This document shows positions 36,001 to 48,000 of a stretch of DNA of 64,000 bases, one piece after another. The position numbers and the translations under genes are program-made. How positions within the stretch are numbered: the first letter of the stretch is position 1; each line of letters begins with the position of its first letter. The notes below the pieces were generated by a model, which was not told where the DNA came from, did no database searches, and saw only the letters and a program-made list of their open reading frames with translations. Source of the stretch: Beroe forskalii (Eukaryota > Ctenophora > Nuda > Beroida > Beroidae). Location: contig WFMF01000363.1 of the NCBI GenBank assembly GCA_011033025.1, positions 62,001 to 126,000 of the forward strand, in the 5' to 3' direction.

Positions 36001-39000
36001 TCGATGTGCGATCTTCACATCGAGGAGCCGTCACCCGTGACATGACGCGCGTTACCATGACCACCCACGTGCACGTATCACGTGATCGAAGCTGCTATGA
36101 GACAGTGACGTTTCACTCGGAGGAGGAGGAACTGAGACTATCGTTATATCAGTGGGAGCAATGAGTATTAGTGTGGTTTTTGGGCGTTTTCAAACGCAAC
36201 GACGACTAACGTGCTAAACGTTAAACGTTTACACTTGAAAAGGTCGAGACACTTCCTCGGTTAGAATGCTGAAGTTAAGTGAGGTTTTAGATGATTTTTA
36301 TTGAGGATTATGAGAAGGATTGCAAGCATGAAAAACACTGAGTTCAGTATACGGGGTCCTAGGACGTCGGTATTAGACAGAGCAGAGTAAATTTTAACTC
36401 ACAGTGTGTCGTGACCAATCAGCTCTCACGATGTGAATAATTCTACTCACTGATTGGCCGAAGTGATGTGGGTAAACGTATTTGCTGTCGCCTACAAGTA
36501 CTAAGTATACTGTGTAATAGCATGATGAGTTTTGAAAGGTAGGTTTTCATGTTCAGCTAGTCCAAATACTTACAAATTTTCTATTAAAATGCCCAACTGC
36601 TTAAACAGTTAAAATTTCTAAAACTTTGCCCATGTTCCCTGGTGCCATGCTTATTCGTAAAGATGAGTGTGACGGCTTTTAGAATTTTGATAACGTTAAT
36701 TAGGTCCCACATTTTGTTGAATAACGAATTGAAAGACAAGGTATGAAATTAAATCTGCATCAGTGAACAAAATCAAAATGGCTCCGCACATAATTGTTGC
36801 TGTTGCTAAGGAGTCTTCAAATTGATATTTTTTAGACTTTAGAGTGAAATTTAAAAGCTTTGAGTTTATGAATTTTATTCAAATTTTTAAATGATAAATA
36901 TTGATTTTGAAGCTCAAGTGGTTGTAGATTTAAGTTTGAGAATAAGCATAAAATTGATAAGAAAATAAGCTTTGTTTTTATGTAAATATTGGACAGAACT
37001 TAGTATGTTGATTTTCTTGCTGTTAATATTTCATGAAAATTTAGTTCAGGCAAGTTTTATTCAAAACAAGGAAATTGTCTTCTATTATTACCGAAACCAT
37101 GTGTTATTAAAAATTGGTAAAATTTATATTGCAAAAACCTTTGAGACCAAAATATTTTTTCAAATTTAAAAATGGATTTACCAGTGGGTGTAACAAATTG
37201 CAGCCTCTACAACTGAAACATATTTTCTATAAATCTATTCTATAATACAAGAAAACCCAACTTTAAGTCCCAAAGTGTAAAGACAATATGTCCCTTATTT
37301 TATCTAAAACACTGCTTTGAAATCCCTTTGAGTCCATTCCCGATTTCCAGTTACCGACACCCTCATCGTTCCTGGTAGTTGCTTTAGTGATGCTTCCAAC
37401 CCGAGCCTAATGTCCCCCAAAGTGGCGCAGTGTTCTCTGGGCCAATTCTCCAACAGTGCTGCTCCAAATCGTGTTTTACAAAATCCCAGGGTGGTCTACC
37501 ATGGGTGGTCCCAGCAGCATTTCTGTAAAAAGAAGTGATATGCCTGACTCTTTTTTATGCGGGCTTAGGAACCAAAACCCCAGGGTGGTCAACCATGGGT
37601 GGTCCCAGCAGTATTTCTGATTAAAAAAAGATGATAAGCCTTGTTTAAAGTTGAAAAAGCTTTTTTAAAGTTCTACATCGAGCAATATCTTTAGAAATAA
37701 CTTAATTGCTGTTTTGAGGGCATTTTGCAATAAAATATCCATTGACAATACGAATTTTAATATCCCATTTTGGGGTCTATGACAAACCTCCTTCTTCGCT
37801 GGAGGATAGGAATTCGTTTTCCAAGAAATTATCTCCTAAAACTGCAGCCCTCGACCAAACTGAAATTTTGGAAAAATTATAAAAAGAATATTATGAGTTG
37901 TGGCTGACAAATTTACGTAACTCTAACTAATATACTCGAAAAATAATATACAACTTTAAGTTTGATAGTTCAAAATGATGGTCATCAGGGTTTCGATTAT
38001 AACAGCCTTGCTGAATTTGAAACATCTTTACCTGCAGTGAAGAGCATGATGAGCACCATAAGTCTCATGAACACGCTGTAAAGTGACCGGTTGTCTCGAA
38101 CAGATGAGGTTTTCATTTCGGTGATAGGTTGTGTTTTCCGCTTCTGATAGGGTGCTGTTTCTTAGTTTCTTGCTCTATGGGAGTTTATCTAGATTATGAA
38201 TTCATTTAAATGTGCTGAGCAGGAATGACGAAAATTCGGATTTTTGTTTTGAGAACAGGATATCAACTTTCAAACACAAGGAAATAATTCAAAGCCAGCA
38301 GAATTCATAAATAAGAGCGGTACTAGTACAATGCCCAGACAAGTTCAAGAGACATCAGACACACAGTTTCTGGAGTGGTAACTGAGTATAAATACTGGTA
38401 TAGGTTCCCTGATCTGACATACAGTTACACAACAGCCACCCATGATCTCCACAGTAAGGGTCCAGATAACCATACTTTACATTATAGTGCACACAGTTCC
38501 GGGTGTATTACCACATCACGAGTATCAAGGATCTGATATTATCAAAATGCGTCATCGTAGGATATAACAATTGACAATGATCGCAAGATATTTGCAAAAG
38601 CTGCAACGATTTCTCATCACCGCGAGGCCTCTATATAACCTTGCCCTATCATTAGAGTGGATGTGTCAACTTTGTGATTGTAGGGCGAATGACCTGCGGG
38701 GCGGGGTCCAACGAATCACCAAGTATTATTAATGGAGACAGTGAGGGATTGATGCATGGATTGGAAACATTTAGCCGTCGAAGCAGTCAATGTCATGTCA
38801 CAGCAGTCAGTGACATGTGACAGCACTCAGCAGTCAGTGATGTGTCTTGCGTAGCAGCGGTCGCTCAATAGACGCACTATCACCCAATATCTATTGTCAG
38901 CTGTACCGGTGTCTTGCCTGGGTCCACCTATTGTTAGACCCAATGAGCCAATACGTGGCATGCAATACCAATAGCAAAACCTCGGCACATGGCATTGGTA

Positions 39001-42000
39001 GTGATGAAACTACAGCTAAATTTGACCTGTGCTGTCATGCAATTGGACAGGTTATGTGTCGAAGACAGATGTTGCAAATCTGCAACGTAAGAGATGCAGA
39101 TATTATACAATTTACGCGGCTTAAATTCGAAGTGACTGGATTTTCCCAACCAATTTGCCAGAATTCAGCATATCATTTGATATTTTCCACCCTTGAGAAT
39201 CCCGAAGAATTTTCCAGACGACCATTTTGTTATTTTCAACACTTCCCAAATCACTGCCTTAAATACTATTCCAATTTCCACCCTTCAACTTTCTAAAACG
39301 ATTTTGTCGACTGGTAGTCTGGTTAAGCAGAGCCACACTGACTAATGAGCCTGGAAATTCAAATAGGTACTTCAGAAACTCTAAATATTCATCATGACCA
39401 ATATCATTATGATTACGTTACAGAAAGACAAAACAATCAATTTCACGCACAGAATGCGCGGCAAGCGCCTGGTTTGGGTAACTTGCTTGCGCGCGCACCA
39501 CATGATGATGATGTTGAGCTGCAGCGCTGCGCACAAAACTGGTCGATATGAACATCCATCCTGATCTTGCGGAGTGAATTGCGCGCAACTGCGCGCGTAA
39601 TAAGGTTGCTACGCGACTCCACCTGATGGTACCATTGTTGACGAAATCTCTTCAAATATTTGGACATCTCCCTCAAATTTGTGGACCTCCCTCAAAATTT
39701 GTGGACATATCTCCCTCAAATTTTCCGGGCCCTTTTCAGAATGAACAGTACAGGATAAAGGTAGTATACACATCGCCCTAATTTTTGTCGACCTGATCCC
39801 CTCAAAATACACGATCTCTGCTAACCCTCTCATTTGCCTTTTTGTAAAACAGAAACGCAATTGGAGAGGGAAAAAATCTTGTGATTATCGTCGTCACGTA
39901 CGAATGACACATGTACGAATGACACGCGCGCAACCAGCAACAATGAGTTTTAATCGAATCGACTCGCCATTTCATTAAACATAATCATGTTTCGTTTAAT
40001 CGTTTTCTCACAGCAAAATTACTGGCTCTCAATAACTTTGAGAGCCAGCAATTGAGAACTTTACAAAGTTTGTGCGTTATACCTGCTTTTCAAATTCACT
40101 TTCACATTAAACTATAATAATCTCCACTTCACATCAAACTATTCTCAAGCAAACTTCTATATTTCAGTGCTGGTGGAGTACCAGTAATTCAGCCGCTTCA
40201 ACTTCCTCCTGCCCAGAACAACATGAACTTCGATAACACAGCGCTCGAGCAGAAACTGGCACAGGTGGGTGCGAGCGTTATAATATATATCCTTTCAATA
40301 ATATGCTCTCAAATATGAAGTAATGGAAAATTATACGGATTGAGTGCGTTTATATTCAAACGTCACGTATATGATCGGAGTAATACTTATAGACAGTTTT
40401 AAAACACGAGGCGAACCTTTATCCCTCGCCATAGTTTGGTATTTTGCCTAAATCACAAAACCTGTCAAGCTCGCGCACCATGTCTCGGTCTGTTAACTTT
40501 CATAATGGACCGAGTTGAAAGACACGTGCCTTGAGACAGTAGCCTCCGGCACTAATTTTACTTCGCCGGCGTATTCGCTTACCCGAAATCATCATGAAAT
40601 CGACCAATCTACGCATGAGTTTGTACGGACTACTCGCGCGCTAATTGGTCAATATCAATTATTACCCTCCCGTGGCTCAAACTCCAGTGTGATAATTATC
40701 GATATATCACTCCTTTATAGGACTACTGAACAGTGGCGGAATAATAGAGCAGAATATCGTTAAATAAATTGTTGATTTTATGAAGGAGCACTCGAAAATC
40801 TATAAAAACGTTGTATTCAGACGAGGGTCGTCAGACCCGAGTGGGAGGGAGAACTGTTATGTCGGGTAATAATACAATTAACAAACTCATGGATCGTGTG
40901 ATATCGAAAATTGTCAAACTCGGCTGACGCCTCGTGTGATAATTTTCGATATAACACTCCCATTCGTTTGTTAATCGTACAATATATGCCTGTTGGTGAG
41001 CTTATACGTCGTTGAAATATCATTGGCACCGAATCTCACCAAATAGGTACCCTGTGTACAGAATATAGTTCAGACTTCAGTCAAGTCAAACATACAAACA
41101 TACTCATAGCGGAAAGGAAATAAATTGCTTTGAAATCGGCAGTGTACCCTGTACCGGTGTGCTCTGATTTAATGTCCTATTAATTTCACGGAGCGAGAGT
41201 CGCAATGGGTCAGCTATCATATTAGTATTATTAATTATTAAAACCTGTTTTTCGCACTGCCCTTCTGGAACTGTTTACATTAGACAGTCGGGAATATAAC
41301 ACCATTAATAGCCTATGTTGTTAATTAATGACGGTGGAACGGCGTATTTTCATGGGCAGCATACAGTTCGTACTTTCTAACGCTGGTTATCAATTCAATC
41401 ATGAATCATGACTCAATATCAAATCACCATTGCATTTAATGCTTAAGTACTATCTCCAACAGGTTTCGGAGATGCACGGTAAACTAAAATAGTAAAATAC
41501 ACAGACACTACCTGATCGAGCCCATATTGATTTAGACCCTCGCCTTTCGGGCGAATATATGGGTGCGAGCCCACGGATTTTGTACTATAATTTCTAACAG
41601 GTACAGGATCAAACAAGATTATAATGCTGTTCCTAAACAGGTATCAGAGATGCACGGCGAGCTGCTGGAGCTCAACCAGCAGCTAGTTTCCAAGAACCTA
41701 GCCCGGGAGAAGCAACTCCAGGAGATGGAGAAGAAACTATCGAGCATCGAAACCAAAGTAGGTTCATGATTATGCGTTTTTTTGTATGCGGTTTTTATAA
41801 TTAACTATTTAGATTGATTTGTGCTTTCAAGAGGCCAGGTTTAGCGTTACGCGTTTAAGTGAATACACGATGCACTATGAATCGCGTGACAAGGCATGAA
41901 AGAAATATTGCAGTATTACAGTTATGCTGTGAGAGCAATTTACGTGATCGTTTTATATATACCGCGGGGCGAAACTCTACAGACTTCAACAATGAAAATT

Positions 42001-45000
42001 TCAATATATCCTGAAATGATGGATACTGTGCGTCACCAACTTCGACCAATTAAGATGGCTCATAATTTTCTTTCTATATGAGTATATTATGGAGTTTTGG
42101 GATATTGGATATTGCAAAACTTTGTGTTCTTTTTATAGTAAGTACCATGGCACTATAACAGTGACGTACAGTTAAAGAGGGTGAAAGCTTCAATATCTTT
42201 GAAATTTTAGATAGCAAACCAACATTTAAATTTGTAGTAACGCCCGGTTACTCTTATAGCGGTAATAGTGGTCAAAAAGTAGTAGGTTTTAATGAACTTT
42301 AAGTTGTCATTCATGGTTGAAGGATTTCAAATGATATTGCTGAATTCGTATCCATAAAAAGTAAACAAGTAACAATGAAGAATAAGAATAGAATAAAAGA
42401 GAATAAAACTTTATTATTGGAATTTATTTCACAATATCACTCCGATTAAATACTGCTCTTAGGAATCACGTTATGAATTCATTTTGCGTTTATTGACCAA
42501 CAACTCTATCAAATTACGGCCATGGAGAATACCTCAGAATCTAATCATGATGAGATTTTCAGGCTAAGCTGTATCGACATCTTTCAAGTTGACTGCCCGA
42601 GTAACTTTTTAACTTAATTTCAACGCACTGGTGCGTCCACCTATAAACTTGAAAAGCTCAATCAAACTCTCCTGTTGACTTCAGCATTGATTAATTGTAA
42701 GATTTACTTTTGCCAGGACTTCAACCATTCCAAGGCAAGATGTACTCGTTTCTAACTCTATCTGCAATGCTGTTCTGCCTAGTTTTCCCTGTCAACATCG
42801 CAGAGGAGCTCACTTTAGAGCAGGTCTCTGAAGCTCTAGCATCCACAGAGGCTCTGCAATCACTTTACGACGACTTCCGTAGGATACACGGACGGCACGG
42901 ATCAAAGTGCAGAGCTGAGTACACTAAGAGACTAGGTCTGTTCAGGACATCACTAGAGAAGATCCACAACATGAAGTCAGACAGCGAGATAACATGGAAG
43001 GTTGGGATGACCTTGATGGCTGATATGACGGCGGAAGAACGGATGTTACTGGTCGGGGTGAATGTGACCCAACACGATGATCTGGTTGACAGGAACACCC
43101 TCAAGAGCATCCCCCATTCCCTGAAAGCAGGGCAGGATCCCCCTGAGGAGTGGGATTGGAGGGACCCATCCCCCAAGGAGGGAGTAGGATCCTTCGTTAC
43201 GGAGCCCGTGGAGCAACACTGGAAGAACTGCTGGGTATATGCAGCTGTCACCTCCGTGGAAACCCTGCTAAAACTCCATACCACGAAGCTGGTGGAGCTG
43301 TCCACTCAGGAGTTGTACGACTGTACCTACGATGGCAATAACACAGAGGGTTCGGGACGGTTCCGGGATGCGTGGGACTGGATCAGGAAGAGCGGGAGAC
43401 TGGGGACCCGGGCTGACATCCCGGACAGGCCGGGAAGCATCCCAACTCACTACATGAAGTTCATGTACGCAGAAACACGGAACGCTCTGGCAGGCTTTAA
43501 ACTGGGGAGCACCCTGTGGGCAAGGAACGAAGAGGAGATGATACTGGACATCTACACCGCGTCCCCTGTCGGGATTGCCATGCATATCGAGGGATTACAT
43601 CTGGACGTGTACAAGGGGGAGATGTTCCTGCAGAACCCGTCCCGACTGGTGGAGTGCTACGATATGTCTAAACATGCCATGACAGTGGTGGGGTACAACA
43701 AACTGGCGCTGGTCATTAAGAACAGCTGGGGCAAGGAGTGGGGGCATGAGGGGTATCTGTACTGGGTGAGGGGGCAGAAGAGCTGTGGAATGTTCGATGT
43801 AGCGGGGTCTATCACTATGTACAGGGCAGAGAAAGCTGAAAAGAAGAAGAGAGAACGAAGAGGAGTGAATTGAGACTTTGCTTGGATTGATCATTATTTG
43901 ATATCATATAAGGCATTGATTTTATTTTAAATATCGACTACTTAGATAAATACAGTATATAACTTTTTAAGAGTTCGGTATAATATGCCTCATTAATGCG
44001 ACATCCTTGACATCTAAAAAACCATTAAATCCGAAAAACATATCAGAGACTTCCGGGAACGATGAGACGTCTAGAAACGCCGTGTCTCGCCATTTCGATG
44101 CAAAGAGTATGCCATGAAGTCTCAATCAAACTCTATAGTTCGGGCACTGGGAGGTTACTTACTTATAAATGTTAGAATATTGGTTTCTCAAGTGTGGGGA
44201 GTTGGAGGACCAAAATTTCAAACTTAATTTCATGAAAAACTATTTTAACTATGAGATAGCCTAGCTCATTTTCGATTGACTTTTAGCTTCTCAACAGCAG
44301 ATGGGTAGACGTGGTGTGCTCATTTGCACTGCTTGAGGTCACACTGCAAAACCGTCATAAGACCTTGGGGATTGTGGAGAGGTACTGGGCTAGGCAGTAG
44401 GCATCCCTAAGCCACTATTCGGTCGATCAAATGTGTGATCTGCGTATATCAGGCTTTTTGAGCTGATAAGTAGTCTATATTTCACGCTACGCGGGAGCAA
44501 CATTGCTATCACACGTTTTATGAGTTTGTAAGGAGAGGAGGATAGTAATGATAATAAAAGCTCACGTCCGTCGTCCATTCCTCAAATCTGGACCGGTTCC
44601 TAACAATTTGCTGATTTCACAGAGACAAAATTCTTCTGAAATTGCTTAAACCTCCAACCCTCATCAAATTTTCATCCCGTAAAGCCTAGATACATAAAGC
44701 TTAGGACATAATCCAGATACAGTATGTTTAAATTTGAGTAAGAACTTTAGTGGCAGTGGAACAGCGACTACTCATGAGTCGGAGCCAACAATGATAATAT
44801 CATAATTCATAATGATATCATGTATTAATAAATGTCTGTATGTATCATAAATCTGTTGATCACTTAACCCCTTTGCTGCTTGCACAAAACGAGTCTTATC
44901 AAATAATATTTAATTAATATAAATAATATCTAATTAATATGATATGTCTGTAGTTAACGCGGATATGCTATTTTAGATTAATTGATAAAGGCAATAACTC

Positions 45001-48000
45001 GAAATTATGAAATTGTGGGAGATTATAGCGAGAAAGGTAATATCACAGAAAAAAAATCCGATAAGAATAATAAGATTATTGACTTTGTTCCAATAAAAGA
45101 ATATAACTCGCATTCTTATAAATAACTTCAGGAGGCAGGCAAGCGTGAGAAGAGGTTCGACAAACGAAACAAACCCAAAGAATCGAACATAAAGTAGGTC
45201 TTTTTACATGGAAATTGAACATGTTGGAAATATTTTTAACCAAAGAAAAGAGTAAAAACGGGAAAGGACTGATTATAATTAAATATAGGCTAATAATTAA
45301 ATATTGGCTAGTATTATCGGTTTAAACGGAATAACACTCGCTGATCGTGGTTTCAGTGAGTACCAACTGGTTGACTCTCCGTTGCTTCAACTGTGGATAC
45401 CCGCTGCAATGATTAGGGGAGCAGGTGCCAAGAAACACCATGTTTACCAGGTAATGTGGAATTACTTAACTGCTCTGAGCAGCTGCTCTTAAAAAGTTAA
45501 AACTTTGAGCTTATTTGGTTGACCTAACAGGAAACACCATGTCCACCTGCTAATCTGCAGTAGCGGGGGTGGACACGACTTCAATTTTCAAAAAAGTCCA
45601 GGACAGGTTCACTTAAAAAGGACCTGCATTTCGTGAAATCAGATTGCTTGGTTAGGCAAATAAATAAAAGCCCCCATAAAGAGTTGGTGAACATTATCAA
45701 AGTATCAGCATTGATTGGCTAAGACGTGCCATCGGCACAGCTTGCGGGGGATCGATTACGGAATTTATTACAAATTAATGGCTATTTTTTCGAAAGGTTT
45801 AACTTTTCGATCGCATGCTATTTATTTTTTTCATTCTCATTAAGAATAGTTAATGCATAGTTATATTTGTTAATGATGTAGTTATTAACCGATGACCACT
45901 GCACGCTTTCACGCGAGCTACAAACAGGTATCAAGAATCACAATAACTGAAGTAGGTTAGTGTGAGACCCCTTTAAAGATGCATTCGTGACGCTTTGACG
46001 GAAGTACCGTTCATGAGGAAGTCTGGAAATATCTATATGACTATATTGCTTTCATCTCCATAATAGACTTAAATTCAGAGAATAAAGCATGAATGTAGGC
46101 CTGAATTTTGTTGCCATGTTCAAAAAGTAATTCAGTAAGTCAAAATATAATATTCGACCAGTAACTGTCAAATTTTCAGTTTTATTTAACGTAACCACAT
46201 GTCTGGTAAGATTTCCGTTTATTTTATAGGTCTGCAGTCGCTGATTGGTTGAATTTTACCTAAATACACTCCCCCTAGAGTACAGAAATTCTGGGTAACT
46301 TTAAGCTCCATAAATGCCTTCGAGAAATATCGTAAGGGAACGATAATTGTACGTCAGACTAAAGTTGGCGCAGAAAGTAAGTAGCAGCGTGCTGTGGTTG
46401 GCCAGAAAATTCTGAACTCATAGAACCTCTGCGCAGCTAATTTGCTCGAATATTCCGGAAATTCCACCCGAATTTTTTCTGGCACTATCTTTCACGGATA
46501 TTCGTGGAAAGATTCGACCGAAAATTCGCCTGTGGATGAAGGGTGTTGCTAAAAGCCATCTCTAATAATAGTGGGCTTTATCTTTGTGGGGCAATGATCA
46601 TTGTATCCATGAACTTGCTAAGGGATGGAGACGTAGTTATTTTTGGAGGTGTGTCTGGAAAGAAACCCAAAGAAACCACCACCTGACACCCATGAAATCT
46701 TGGTTACTATAGCAAGCTTAGGAGGGTCCAAGTAGAACTGGGGCTTTGTATCATGACAATCATGTTAATACGTAAATCCGCGTGTCAACGTGGATTATTT
46801 TCTTTCACGGACCTGAAAGGTAGGAAATTGTCTGCTGTGTGACCTGTTACAATAGGCGAAGCTATGATTTGGAGGGTTCCCGTCTTCGCTCTACCACCAA
46901 TCAACTTGCCGTGTCATACAAATCCTTGGCACTGATGTGTCAAACTTCCACGTGCTTGGTGTAAACTGATTATATATTACTTTTCCAGATTGTGCTCCAA
47001 GTGGGTGGTGAGCAGTGGAGCGTATACAGACGGTATGCGGAGTTCAGAGTCTTCCACAAACAGGTACTACTGGTGTTATACAGCACCTGCAGCTTCAAGA
47101 AGTCACCTGCAGCTTCAAGAAGTCACATGCAGCTTCAAGAAGTCACCTGCAGCTTCAAGAAGTTATTTGAACTTTTGAAAGTGGTTTTAATTAAGTGAGG
47201 AGCGAAATCAAACATTTATTAAAAGAAGCGCTGTAAAGTGTAAAGTGCTAGCCTAACATGTTAAATTAGACATGCGTTTCTTCGGTAAAACCAATGTTAA
47301 ATAAAAACTTAACATTGGTTGAAAAATTCCTGAAATTCAACTGTTCAAATCAATTGGCTATGCTGTCTATATGCTACAGTTTTATCAATTAAATGGGCCC
47401 AATCTTTTTTTCAGTTGATTCAAAAGCATTCCTACTTCTCCAAGCTAGAGTTCCCTGGAAGAACACACTTCAATCGGAAGGTAAGTTGCTGTGTGTACGA
47501 TGTAAGTCCAGTTGTAAGCAACGGTAAGGTGCTGTGTGTACAGTGAAGTCCAGTTGTAAGTCCAAAGTAAGCTTTGTACGGTGTAAGTTCTGGAGTAAGC
47601 CCAAAGTAAGCTGTGTATGTGTCCTGTTTAATTCCTGAGTAAGCTCCGTGTTAGTTCAAATGTAAGTTCATGGAAGGCGGCGAGGTCGAGTAAGTCCATT
47701 GCCAAAACTAAGCTACGTATCAAAATCGGTACGTACGTATGTGTCGTCAGAAAGTTGCTTATCATGTACCAGCAAAACTATTTCTGATTAATTCGTTTTC
47801 GGGAGAACTTTTGAAAGTGATCACAATACTGAGAACTCTGATTCATCTCATTGGGGGTTGTTGTTTTTAATTTGAGAGCAGCTGCACCCACTCACTTGAT
47901 AATTTTGAGAATTTAGAACAATATTTAATTCGTACGGTGTATTGTTCTTTGGTAAAAATGGAACATGAAAAGTATGAAGACAAAAGGGCTGCTTGAAGAA

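Larger units (their letters stand above)
39872..47433. repeat. Tandem segmental duplication, unit B
   Basis: Same orientation as 24442-33636, about 15.4 kb downstream, with 6.2 kb of unrelated sequence between the units. B lacks the 2-kb element of A but has its own insertion of about 330 bp (40658-40983). It contains SNX29 exons 1-6 of the duplicated set and protease copy B. Confidence 0.95.

Noticed and set aside
38847..39296. 149-codon open frame
   Set aside because: No recognised motif, no splice context, composition like the surrounding intergenic sequence. Possible but unsupported.
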